From: Alphaproteobacteria bacterium
Lineage (GTDB): Bacteria; Pseudomonadota; Alphaproteobacteria; Rhodobacterales; Rhodobacteraceae
Direction of reading: 5' to 3'
Assembly (NCBI GenBank): GCA_030425925.1
Contig: JAUHZO010000008.1
Coordinates: forward strand, 1-64,000
DNA length: 64,000 nt
Shown: positions 9,298 to 16,924 of the stretch, piece by piece
Layout: each line of letters begins with the position of its first letter
Position numbering within the stretch: position 1 is the first letter of the stretch
Made by a program: the position numbers and the translations under genes
Notes under the pieces: generated by a model
The model's database searches: none
Seen by the model: only the letters and a program-made list of their open reading frames with translations
What the model was told of the DNA's origin: nothing

Positions 9298-10283
9298 ATG
9301 ATCACCTTGGTGGCGCAGGAGGCGGGAAAGATCTCTTCGGGCAGGAACCGGCGATGCGCGATGCCCTGCTGATGGGTATACAGCCCCATCATCTCCCAGG
9401 TCTTGCGGTTCTCCTCGATGCCGAAGGGGAACGGATCCTTGCCGAACACCTCCTGCATGCGCCGCCCGTAGGTGGGCAGCCAGGCCAGCGGATAGCGCGA
9501 CACCGCCGGGTCCAGCAGCCGTTCCAGGCTGCGGCGCTTGCTGTCCTGAAAGGCGTTGAAGAGGTTGCGCGCCACCCAGGGGTGGGCCTCGTGCACCGCC
9601 CGTTTCATCGCCACGATATGCATGATGGGCCAGATGCCGGTTTCGGCGTAATAGCGCTCTTCCATCCCGACGAAATCGGGAAACAGCCGCACCACGTCGG
9701 GATGGCCGTCCAGAAAGCAGGTGGGCGGACGGGCGATGATGGCGCAATCGAGATCGCCCGAGGCCAGCATATCCGACAGCGAGCGGTCCTTGACGCGGGT
9801 GATCTCGACCCCGTCGGGCAGGTTCAGTTCCACCTTTTCCTCGCGCCCCGGCGCATTGGCCCCGGCCTGCACCCAGCGGATGTCCTGCAAGCGCATGCCC
9901 AGATCGTTCATCATCCAGCCGCGGATCCAGACCGCCGCCGAATGCGCCCATTCCGGCGAGCCGACGCTCTTGCCCACAAGATCCTCGACCCGTTCGATGC
10001 CCGCCTTGCGGTTGACGTAGAACGAGGAGAAGCGGAACAGCCGCGAACAGATCACCGGCAGGCCGATCAGATCGGTATCGGGCCGCGTGACCTGCGTGGC
10101 GAACTTGGCAAAGGACATCTCGGACAGGTCGAATTCGCGATTCGCCGTCATCCGGGCAAAGCATTCGTGATGGCCCAGCAGAAGCCAGTTGAGGTCGATC
10201 CCTTCGGCGGTCACGGCACCGGTGCGAAGATCGCGGAAATGGTCGTAATCCGTGGTCGCGATGGTGAGCGGCAGTCTGGTCAT
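9294..10283 (-). CDS. 4,5-dihydroxyphthalate decarboxylase-like protein, copy 1
   Basis: A 329-residue cytoplasmic protein with a periplasmic-binding-protein-like fold and no signal peptide, resembling Pht5/PhtD 4,5-dihydroxyphthalate decarboxylase. The N-terminal TIATTDYDHFRDL opening and the late VHEAHPWVARNLFNAF segment are typical. Some relatives are described only as ABC substrate-binding-like proteins. It has a strong ribosome site (GGAGGGGG) and is first in the minus operon, divergent from the dehydrogenase at 10491, with an operator-like site between them. A second copy is at 23627-24571. Confidence 0.75.
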   Translation of the reverse strand: MTRLPLTIATTDYDHFRDLRTGAVTAEGIDLNWLLLGHHECFARMTANREFDLSEMSFAKFATQVTRPDTDLIGLPVICSRLFRFSSFYVNRKAGIERVEDLVGKSVGSPEWAHSAAVWIRGWMMNDLGMRLQDIRWVQAGANAPGREEKVELNLPDGVEITRVKDRSLSDMLASGDLDCAIIARPPTCFLDGHPDVVRLFPDFVGMEERYYAETGIWPIMHIVAMKRAVHEAHPWVARNLFNAFQDSKRRSLERLLDPAVSRYPLAWLPTYGRRMQEVFGKDPFPFGIEENRKTWEMMGLYTHQQGIAHRRFLPEEIFPASCATKVII

Positions 10284-10382
10284 GTCCCCCTCCTCTCCCG
10301 GTGCGGCGCGCCTCTGGTCGGGCGGTCCGGCACCGGACAGCGGGATGCTACGGGCTGCGGCGGGGCCAGACAACGCGAAACT

Positions 10383-10405
10383 GGACCGGCGTTTTGCATG
10401 GAGGA
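10383..10405. promoter_or_regulatory. operator-like site A (10-bp phased half-sites)
   Basis: GGA at 10383, TTT at 10393 (degenerate) and GGA at 10403, each 10 bp apart, lie between the divergent Pht5-like operon and the dehydrogenase at 10491. The 3' half-site reads GGAGGAACAG. This is one of the weaker members of the recurring motif. Confidence 0.4.
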
Positions 10406-10490
10406 ACAGAGGCCAATCCCCGATTGCACCCCCTGCGCCGCCCCGCTGGGATCGGGACAAACCGGGCGCGGCACAGAGGGAGACAGCACG

Positions 10491-11348
10491 ATGCAGGTGG
10501 GATTTGTCGGTGTGGGGGCAATGGGCGCCGCGATGGCGGGGCATGTGGCGCGTGGCGGGCATGACGTCCTGGCCCACGACCTTGACAGCGCCGCCCTGGC
10601 CCGCGCCGCGGCGCAGCCGGGGGTGAGCGCGGCGGACGCGCTGGCCGAACTGGCGCGTTGCGCGGTGGTGATTGTCGTCGTCGCCACCGATGACCAGAGC
10701 CGATCGGTGGTCACGGCCCTGCTGGACGCGGGCTTTCGCGGGGTGGTCGCCATCGCCGGCACCAACCATCCGCGCATGATGATGACCCTGGCCGAGGCCT
10801 GCACCGCCGTCGGGGCCGGGTTTGTCGATGCGCCGGTGGTCTACGGGCTGAAGGGTGCCCAGGACGGCGCGCTGGTGTCGCTGTGCGGTGGCGAAGCCGC
10901 CCATGTGGAGACGATCCGCCCGGTGCTGGACTGCTACAGCACCAGCGTCGAACATCTGGGCCCGGTGGGCTGCGGGCAGCTGGGCAAGACGTGCAACAAC
11001 ATGATGCACTGGGCCGCCTGCGTCGCCAATTTCGAGGTGCTTTCGCTGGCGCGGGCCTGCGGGATCGACGCGCAGGAGATGCGCCAGACGCTGCTGAAAT
11101 GCCCCGCCCGCAACACCACGCTGGAGCGCTGGGACAGCACCCGCTTCACGTGGCACGAAAAGGACATGGACGTGGCGCTGGACCTCAGCCAGCAGGCCGG
11201 CCTGTCGCTGCCGCTGTTCGGCATGGTCGATCAGCTGGTCAAGCGGCTGGGACCGGACCGCGTGCGCGCGCTGCTCTACGAGGCCGAGGCCGAGTATCTG
11301 GGCCAGCCGCTGGTGCCCCGCCCGCTGTCCGAGGTCGCGCAGGGCTGA
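10491..11348 (+). CDS. beta-hydroxyacid dehydrogenase (3-hydroxyisobutyrate dehydrogenase family)
   Basis: A 285-residue NAD(P)-dependent dehydrogenase. The Rossmann motif GVGAMGAAMAG opens the protein, and the catalytic lysine is in CGQLGKTCNNM at about residue 165. The start is ATG at 10491 with GAGGGAGA upstream. Family chemistry is oxidation of a beta-hydroxy acid to a semialdehyde or reduction of tartronate semialdehyde. It is followed by the cupin pair, with an operator-like site between. Substrate unknown. Confidence 0.85.
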   Translation: MQVGFVGVGAMGAAMAGHVARGGHDVLAHDLDSAALARAAAQPGVSAADALAELARCAVVIVVVATDDQSRSVVTALLDAGFRGVVAIAGTNHPRMMMTLAEACTAVGAGFVDAPVVYGLKGAQDGALVSLCGGEAAHVETIRPVLDCYSTSVEHLGPVGCGQLGKTCNNMMHWAACVANFEVLSLARACGIDAQEMRQTLLKCPARNTTLERWDSTRFTWHEKDMDVALDLSQQAGLSLPLFGMVDQLVKRLGPDRVRALLYEAEAEYLGQPLVPRPLSEVAQG

Positions 11349-11371
11349 CGCGCGGCGGCCGGCGCTGACGT

Positions 11372-11404
11372 TCTCCTATATGGACCGTCGATCCGTTGAC
11401 GGGA
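11372..11404. promoter_or_regulatory. operator-like site B (10-bp phased half-sites)
   Basis: TCT 11372, GGA 11382, TCC 11392 and GGA 11402 sit exactly 10 bp apart, 54 nt upstream of the first cupin start. The middle shares GGACCG-CGATCC with site C at 18125-18137. Confidence 0.6.
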
Positions 11405-11457
11405 AAGCACCGCTTGGCTAGGCTTGGTGCGACAGCCACATTACGGGGAGCAAGACC

Positions 11458-12036
11458 ATGTCGGATGACGCCTCGGCCGATCCCGGTCCCGGTCACAACA
11501 GCGACCAGCGCGAAAAGGTCGTCTGGGAACGCTGGACCAAGAAACGCACCTTCGTGCGCGCGCTCGAAGGCACCTATGGCCAGCTCAAGGAAGAGCTGTA
11601 CAACCAGCCCCGCGTCTACCGCACCTCGGACATGAAGTGGAAAGGCGGGCCGCAAAGCTTCGGCAAGAAGGTGATCAACCCGCAGGCCAACAAGATCGCC
11701 CAGTCGATCGAGGCGCATGTGGACGTCTACGCCCCCGGCGGCTATGGCCAGATCCACGGCCACATGAACTCGGCCGTGTTCTTCGTGCTCAAGGGCAAGG
11801 GCTACGACATTCATGACGGCCGCCGGCTCGACTGGGAGGCGGGGGATGCGCTGATCGTCGAGAATGCCTGCGTGCACCAGCATCTGAGCGACAGCGACGA
11901 CGAAACCTACGTGCTGGTGCTCAAGGCCAAGCCGCTGTTCCTGTTCATGCACATGATCTTCCAGAAAATGGTGCAGTTCCCGCCCGAGGACCCGGTCCCC
12001 GGACAGGAAGACTATGCGCCGCCAAGCAATCTCTGA
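11458..12036 (+). CDS. single-domain cupin protein, type A copy 1
   Basis: A 192-residue protein with one cupin barrel. The first cupin motif has HGH (QIHGHMNS) but Ser/Ala where the usual Glu would be; the second motif supplies His in CVHQHL. This is a 3-His site like that of gentisate-type dioxygenases. It is paralogous to the cupin at 31814-32467 (shared FVRA, YDIHD-type and KAKPLFLFM segments). The partner cupin B lies 12 nt downstream. A metal-dependent dioxygenase or isomerase subunit is likely; the substrate is not recognisable. Confidence 0.85.
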   Translation: MSDDASADPGPGHNSDQREKVVWERWTKKRTFVRALEGTYGQLKEELYNQPRVYRTSDMKWKGGPQSFGKKVINPQANKIAQSIEAHVDVYAPGGYGQIHGHMNSAVFFVLKGKGYDIHDGRRLDWEAGDALIVENACVHQHLSDSDDETYVLVLKAKPLFLFMHMIFQKMVQFPPEDPVPGQEDYAPPSNL

Positions 12037-12048
12037 GGGAGCGCCGAG

Positions 12049-12642
12049 ATGGGACTGGATCCTGTAACCTTTGCCGACGCCATCGAACGCCAGCGCGCCA
12101 AGCAGGGCGCGCCCGAGGTGAGCTTTTACAAGGAAGCGCTGGAGCAGAGCCAGGCCTTCCGCCGCGCCTATGTCGACCGGACAAACGTGGTGAAATGGGA
12201 CCAGATGCCCATGGAACGGTCGGCGGACGGGCTGATCAAGCACATCATCAACGAACGCATGGACACCAAGGAATGCTGCATCGATATCTACATGCAGTTT
12301 CTGGCCGCCGGCACGTCCACGGGCACCAGCCGTCACCTGTCCGAAGAGATCGCCTTCGTGATCGAGGGCACCGGCCACGACCTGCACTATGACGTGCATT
12401 TCGAATGCCGCGAGACGTTTGAATGGACCTGGGACACCACGCCCAAGACGTTCGAATGGGGCCCCGGCGATTTCATCTACGTGCCGCCCTACGTGGCGCA
12501 CAAGCGGGTGAACAGCTCGGATGTCGAGGCGCGGGTGATCGTGTGCAATTCGCGCATCATGAAGGCCATCGGGCTGGACTGGTTCGACCAGCTTGAACCG
12601 GCCGAAGGGTTCGAGGACGTCTGGGTTCCGCCTGCGGACTGA
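12049..12642 (+). CDS. single-domain cupin protein, type B copy 1
   Basis: A 197-residue cupin. Its first motif TSRHLSEEIAFVIEG keeps one His and a Glu but has Ser in place of the first His of HxH; the second motif is PPYVAHKRVN. Paralogue of 31206-31811, which keeps the full HxH...E set. The weakened metal site suggests a structural or regulatory partner for cupin A (12 nt upstream), the two together replacing a double-cupin enzyme. The pair ends convergently with the permease genes. Confidence 0.85.
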   Translation: MGLDPVTFADAIERQRAKQGAPEVSFYKEALEQSQAFRRAYVDRTNVVKWDQMPMERSADGLIKHIINERMDTKECCIDIYMQFLAAGTSTGTSRHLSEEIAFVIEGTGHDLHYDVHFECRETFEWTWDTTPKTFEWGPGDFIYVPPYVAHKRVNSSDVEARVIVCNSRIMKAIGLDWFDQLEPAEGFEDVWVPPAD

Positions 12643-12685
12643 ACCGGGGGGCGGTGCGCATGTCACTGCGCTGCGTGGGCCGGGG

Positions 12686-13204
12686 TCAGTCCAGCGGCAC
12701 CGCCGTGCCGAACATCGTCACCAGCCCGGCCAGCATCGCCAGGCTGCCCGCAAGGAAGGGCAGCACCAGCACCGACACCAGCCGCAACCGCAGGAAGGAC
12801 GCGCCCAGAAGCGGCAGTTCGTAGATCATGATGCGATGCGCGGCGAACACGCTCCACGAGGTGATGAAGGCCACCAGCGCCCCGGTCGATGCGCCCGACT
12901 TGGCAAAGACCGCCGCGATGGCAAAGACGATCACCGGCCCGGCGGGGATCAGCACTCCTGTGACCGCCGCCACCGGCAGGGCCGCCAGCCCGGCGCTGTC
13001 GCCCAGATAGCCCGAGATCGTCTGCTTCGGGATCAGTTCGGCAATGAAGCCCGCCGCCACCAGCGCGCACAGCATGCGCGGCACCAGCTTGACGAACTGC
13101 TCGGCAAAGCGTTGCAGGACCGGACCCGCCGCCAGCCCGCGCCGCACCGCCAGCCCAAGCAGAACCGCCAGCAGGACCAGCAGCGACAACAGCCCGACAT
13201 TCAT
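12686..13204 (-). CDS. permease half-protein 2 (ArsP/DUF318-like)
   Basis: A 172-residue polytopic membrane protein with about four to five hydrophobic segments and the motif GVLIPAGPVIVFAI. The upstream gene carries the equivalent motif GMVTPGGPASAYAL. DUF318/ArsP permeases are normally one protein of about 300-350 residues with two such repeats, so these two genes look like a split permease. Start ATG overlaps the upstream stop by 4 nt. Last in the operon that begins with the double cupin; cargo unknown, probably a metal or oxyanion by context. Confidence 0.65.
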   Translation of the reverse strand: MNVGLLSLLVLLAVLLGLAVRRGLAAGPVLQRFAEQFVKLVPRMLCALVAAGFIAELIPKQTISGYLGDSAGLAALPVAAVTGVLIPAGPVIVFAIAAVFAKSGASTGALVAFITSWSVFAAHRIMIYELPLLGASFLRLRLVSVLVLPFLAGSLAMLAGLVTMFGTAVPLD

Positions 13205-13803
13205 GCGCCCCGCCCCGTCTGTGGCGGCACGGCCTCGTCCTTCAGCGTCAGCGTCAATGGCAGGCGGCGCGCGATCAGCCCCGCCACCAGCGGCAGCGGC
13301 AGGCAGACGAGGATCCGGAGCGCGGCAAAGTCCGGACCCATGAATGGCACGTCCCAGACCAGCACCCGCTGCAACCCCAGCAGCGCCCAGGCCGTGATAT
13401 AGGTTACCAACGCCCCGCGATCGGCCCCCGAGGCGGCCAGCACGCCCAGCAGCGCATAGGCCGAGGCCGGACCGCCGGGTGTGACCATCCCCGCCAGCGT
13501 GGCGATCACCAGCCCGCGCAGCCCGCTTTGCGTGCCCACCAGTCTAGACACCCGCTCGCGCGGCAGCAGGAACCAGATCAGGGCGGCAATTGCCAGCGCC
13601 ACGGTCACCCGCGGCATCAGGTCCAGCAGCAGCCCGCCGTCGCGCAAAAGCGCCGCGGCAAACACATCGGGGCCTTTCAGGATCAGGCACAGCGCGCCGG
13701 TCAGCACGGCCACCGCCAGGAACAGCCAGAACCCCTTGCCGAAACCGTCCTGAAGAACCGCGCGGCGCCAGTCGGGATCGTGAAGAAAGTCGAGCGGCGG
13801 CAC
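13201..13803 (-). CDS. permease half-protein 1 (ArsP/DUF318-like)
   Basis: A 200-residue membrane protein starting at a GTG. It has several hydrophobic helices and the loop motif GMVTPGGPASAY, matching IPAGP in the downstream gene, then a shared GA-LVTYITAW-type helix. Together with the next gene it would form one heteromeric transporter. It follows the His-rich protein by 36 nt in the cupin/Rieske/HupE operon. Confidence 0.65.
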   Translation of the reverse strand: MPPLDFLHDPDWRRAVLQDGFGKGFWLFLAVAVLTGALCLILKGPDVFAAALLRDGGLLLDLMPRVTVALAIAALIWFLLPRERVSRLVGTQSGLRGLVIATLAGMVTPGGPASAYALLGVLAASGADRGALVTYITAWALLGLQRVLVWDVPFMGPDFAALRILVCLPLPLVAGLIARRLPLTLTLKDEAVPPQTGRGA

Positions 13804-13839
13804 GGAAAGGCCCTGTTCCTTGTCAGACGTCAGACGGCG

Positions 13840-14295
13840 TCAATGGGCGTGGTCGTGATCGTGCCCATGGTGGTGGTGATGGTGGTCATGGTGGTGGTGA
13901 TGGTGGTCATGGTGATGTCGCGCGGCGGCCTCGGCCATGGCGCGCGGCTCGGCATGGCCGGCGCTGGTGGCCTCGATCACGGCGCGGAACAGATCGGCTT
14001 CGGGCGGCAACTGGCCTGCCAGAAACCCCGCCAGCCGCGCCAGCGCGATGGCTTGCCCGGCCAGGGCGTCCACCGCCTCGTCTTCCTCGGCGGCAGCGAC
14101 CCCGGCCATGGCGCGCGCCAGACCGTCGCGGAACACCGCCTCCATATAGGCGGCGCGCCCCGCCTCGTGGGCCAGCCCGGCGGGCCGGGCCACGGTGTCG
14201 GTCCCGTCCTCCAGCGCCAGCTTGCGGGCCAGCACGCGCATGTGCTCCTTGAGGTCAAGGCCGATTTCGGCCTGATCGTCGATCTCGCCACACAT
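13840..14295 (-). CDS. small protein with His-rich metal-binding tail
   Basis: A 151-residue protein whose N-terminal about 120 residues are acidic and helical and whose last about 26 residues are nearly all His with Asp and Gly. It lies between HupE and the permease pair, so a nickel, cobalt or zinc storage/chaperone role is likely. The start at 14295 (MCGEID) is preferred because AAGGGGG lies 9-10 nt upstream; a longer start at 14328 is possible. The tail is encoded by tandem DNA repeats, so its length may vary between strains. The N-terminal domain is not a family I recognise. Confidence 0.7.
   Translation of the reverse strand: MCGEIDDQAEIGLDLKEHMRVLARKLALEDGTDTVARPAGLAHEAGRAAYMEAVFRDGLARAMAGVAAAEEDEAVDALAGQAIALARLAGFLAGQLPPEADLFRAVIEATSAGHAEPRAMAEAAARHHHDHHHHHHDHHHHHHGHDHDHAH
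13866..13907. repeat. two perfect 21-bp tandem repeats in the His-tail coding region
   Basis: The 21-bp unit at 13866-13886 is repeated exactly at 13887-13907, and a partial third copy follows. It encodes the His-rich tail of the protein at 13840-14295. Confidence 0.9.
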
Positions 14296-14373
14296 GGGAT
14301 GCCCCCTTCGGGTTTCAGAACTGGCCAAAGGCCGCAGCGCCGTGCCCGGGTGGGCAAGGCGCTGCCACCGGTC

Positions 14374-14961
14374 TCAGAGGCCCGCCGCGGCGAAACCGGC
14401 ACCGGCCAGCGCAATCGCGCCGCCGGCAATGCGGGTCGTCAGTGCGCCGCGTGCGCCCAGCCGGGCCAGGGTCAGGCCCGCCAGACCACCCGCGGCGTGC
14501 AGCATGGCCGTGCCCGCCAGCAGCCCGGCAAGATGCAGCGGCGCGGTGCCTGCACCCGCGCCATGCGACAGGCCGTGGAACAGGGCAAACGCCCCGACAA
14601 GGCCCATGCCGGCAGCGACGGGCAACCGCACGGCCAGCGCAACCACCAGACCCAGCACAAGAACCGAGGCCAGGATCATCGGGTCCGCCATCGGCAGGCG
14701 CAGCCCGGCCGCGGCCAGCGCAAGGCCCGCCGCCATCATGGCGACAAAGCTGGCCGGAACCGCCAGAACGGCGCGGCCGCCCAGCATCATCGCCCAGAGC
14801 CCCACGGCGAGCATCGCCAGGACGTGATCGGCCCCGTGCAGCGGATGCGCGAGGCCGGTGGCGACGCTGCCATGTGCGGCCGGATCGCCATGTGCGGCGG
14901 CGGAGCCCGCAAGGGCCAGCGTCGCCAGTCCGGCCAGCGCCGGGACAAAGGTCTTGTTCAT
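14374..14961 (-). CDS. hupE: HupE/UreJ-family nickel/cobalt permease
   Basis: A 195-residue membrane protein with an N-terminal signal sequence (LALAGSAAAHG) that exposes a mature N-terminal His (AAAHGDPAAHG), then the HPLHGADHVLAML signature of HupE/UreJ transporters and a second FHGLSHG motif. The family imports Ni2+ or Co2+ for hydrogenase or urease, neither of which is present here. Its position between a Rieske/cupin pair and a His-rich protein suggests that an enzyme of this operon needs the metal. Confidence 0.88.
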   Translation of the reverse strand: MNKTFVPALAGLATLALAGSAAAHGDPAAHGSVATGLAHPLHGADHVLAMLAVGLWAMMLGGRAVLAVPASFVAMMAAGLALAAAGLRLPMADPMILASVLVLGLVVALAVRLPVAAGMGLVGAFALFHGLSHGAGAGTAPLHLAGLLAGTAMLHAAGGLAGLTLARLGARGALTTRIAGGAIALAGAGFAAAGL

Positions 14962-15007
14962 TTTCGTCGGTCTCCCTGTTCCTGTCTTGTTCGGGGCAAC
15001 TGCGGTT

Positions 15008-15562
15008 TCAGGCCCGCAGCGCCGTCAGCATTGCGGGGACAAAGTCGTTGTCCCGCGCCACCACCAGCACCGAGGCGAAGCGGCGCATGGAATTCACGAC
15101 CCGGTCCACGGCGTGATCCTGCTGGTCCTGGGCCAGCGCCAGACCGGCGCACATGATCTTGCGATGAAAGGCCTCGCGCGCGATCACCTCGGCGGCACCT
15201 TCGCTGTCGCCGCGGGTGGCCAGCAGCACCACTACATCCGCCCCGTCCAGTTCGCGTCCGAGATCCGCCGCCGCGCCGTCGGGATGCGCCAGCGGCAGCG
15301 CCTCGGCCGGGGTTGCCTCCGGGTCGATGGTGGCGGTGGTCGACAACGTCAGGAAATGCGCGCCGTTCCACGGGGACTCGGTCACGCCGTACATCACCTC
15401 GGCGGCGGCCGCGTCGAGCGCGAAGATGCGCGAGGTGCGGGCGCGGGAATTGGGGTATTGCACCCGGTACCGCGCCTCCTCGGCAGAGGCTGCGCGCGCG
15501 CAGCCCCCCAGCAGCGTGGGATGGTTCGGATCAAAGAACAGATCCCGGATGTCGTCGCCCAT
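15008..15562 (-). CDS. unrecognised 184-residue protein in the Rieske/HupE operon
   Basis: I do not recognise this family. The protein is soluble, with an N-terminal half containing GGCARAAS and VTESPWNGAHF, and a C-terminal half that alternates beta strands and helices (ADVVVLLATRGDSEGAAEVIA, then ASVLVVARDN), suggesting a Rossmann-like fold. It starts 3 nt after the Rieske oxygenase stop and precedes HupE by 46 nt, so tight co-translation with the oxygenase is likely. An accessory or assembly role is inference only. Confidence 0.7.
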   Translation of the reverse strand: MGDDIRDLFFDPNHPTLLGGCARAASAEEARYRVQYPNSRARTSRIFALDAAAAEVMYGVTESPWNGAHFLTLSTTATIDPEATPAEALPLAHPDGAAADLGRELDGADVVVLLATRGDSEGAAEVIAREAFHRKIMCAGLALAQDQQDHAVDRVVNSMRRFASVLVVARDNDFVPAMLTALRA

Positions 15563-15565
15563 GGC

Positions 15566-16852
15566 CTAGACCGAGGTCTGCTTGACGCCGGGGCGCACCG
15601 TCAGGTCGTCCTTCATGGCGTCCTTGAACGGCTGGTCCTGCGGCAGTACCCGTGCCGCCGACCGCACCATCTGGTGCGCGATGTCGCGGCCCGGCGGCGG
15701 CGTACCCTTGTCGCGCAGCGCCACGGCGGCCTTGCGCAGGCGGTGCCGCGCCATGATGATGCCGTTGTCGGTGGACACCAGGTTTTCCTTGGTCCGGTCG
15801 ACAATGGGCCCCATGCTTTCCTGCAGCGAGGCATCCTGCATGGCGATGCCCCAGACACCCGAATAGGTCTCGCCCCGCTTCTGCGCGTCGCGGTCCATCA
15901 GATAGTCGTTGTCCTTGTTCTGGCGCGGCCGGAAGGTGCCCGGCACATACTGGTTGTGCACGCCATAGCCGTCGATCATCGCCTGCCGCTCTTCGGTGCT
16001 GAGCGCGCGGGTCGGGTGATAGTCGAACGACCAGGCCCAGCAGTTCTCGTCGTCGATGGGGATCCAGAAATGCCCGTGCACCGGGTGATCGCCGCGCGGC
16101 GGCACCATGGTGAAGGACGGCATGACCCAGGGCGTGATGCGCCAGTAATACTGGTCGTTCTCGGCCATCCGGCGCGCGCCGATGAACAGGCCGCCATCGG
16201 CCTCGACCACCTCGAAGACCGGCTTCTTGTCGTTCTGGTTGTACTGGTTGCCGCGCGCGCCCTTGAACAGCGGATCGGACTTGAGCGAGCCCGAATGCAG
16301 CCACGACACATGGCTGCTGTCGATGCCGCCCTCCATCGCCTGCAGCCAGTTGCATTCCTGCCAGCGCTTGGAGGTGTAGGTCTGTTCCGCCGGCACGGTG
16401 GCGAATTCCCATTCCGGGCGGGGCGGGCGATTGTCCTTGTCTCCCATATGGGTCCACAGCACGTCGCCGATGCGGATCAGCGGGTAGGCCGTCAGCTTGA
16501 TCTTCTCGCAAAAGCCCGATTCCGCGGGTTCCGAGGGCACCTCGGTGCAATTGCCTTCGACGTCGTATTTCCAGCCGTGATACGGGCAGCGCAGCCCGCC
16601 TTCTTCATTGCGGCCGAACCACAGCGACACGCCGCGATGGGCGCAGAATTCGTCGATCAGCCCATAGCGGCCATGGCTGTCGCGAAACGCCAGCAGCCGC
16701 TCTCCCAGCAGCTTGACCCGCACCGGCGGGCAATCGTCCTCGGGCAGTTCACGCGCGAGCAATGCGGGAATCCAGTATTGCCGGAACATGTCGCCCATGG
16801 GCGTGCCCGGATCGGTCTGGGTCAGCAGGTCGTTGACTTCCTTGCGAAGCAT
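15566..16852 (-). CDS. Rieske non-heme iron oxygenase, phthalate 4,5-dioxygenase type
   Basis: A 428-residue oxygenase alpha subunit. Rieske ligands are Cys70, His72, Cys89 and His92 (CAHRG...CPYHGW). The mononuclear iron site is NWLQAMEGGIDSSHVSWLH with His181 and His186, with the bridging Asp178. The length and the GIDSSHVSWLHSG segment match phthalate 4,5-dioxygenase and related demethylases/dioxygenases. Starts with GGAGGAG upstream. It needs electrons from a reductase (candidate 20872-21870) and perhaps the Rieske ferredoxin at 32725. It follows the double cupin in one operon. Confidence 0.92.
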   Translation of the reverse strand: MLRKEVNDLLTQTDPGTPMGDMFRQYWIPALLARELPEDDCPPVRVKLLGERLLAFRDSHGRYGLIDEFCAHRGVSLWFGRNEEGGLRCPYHGWKYDVEGNCTEVPSEPAESGFCEKIKLTAYPLIRIGDVLWTHMGDKDNRPPRPEWEFATVPAEQTYTSKRWQECNWLQAMEGGIDSSHVSWLHSGSLKSDPLFKGARGNQYNQNDKKPVFEVVEADGGLFIGARRMAENDQYYWRITPWVMPSFTMVPPRGDHPVHGHFWIPIDDENCWAWSFDYHPTRALSTEERQAMIDGYGVHNQYVPGTFRPRQNKDNDYLMDRDAQKRGETYSGVWGIAMQDASLQESMGPIVDRTKENLVSTDNGIIMARHRLRKAAVALRDKGTPPPGRDIAHQMVRSAARVLPQDQPFKDAMKDDLTVRPGVKQTSV

Positions 16853-16873
16853 CTTGCTTGCTCCTCCATCTGT

Positions 16874-16893
16874 GGGCGCCCCTCCCGGCGCCC
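16874..16893. promoter_or_regulatory. intercistronic hairpin between double cupin and Rieske genes
   Basis: GGGCGCC at 16874-16880 pairs with GGCGCCC at 16887-16893 around a 6-nt loop. There is no T-run, so it is more likely an mRNA-processing or stability element than a terminator. Confidence 0.4.
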
Positions 16894-16924
16894 GGACTCT
16901 CGTCGCGCGTTCGTTGCGTATGCC

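Noticed and set aside
13866-13907. Short tandem repeats as a possible CRISPR array
   Set aside because: Direct 21-bp repeats without spacers, inside a coding region for a His-rich tail; no cas genes are present.
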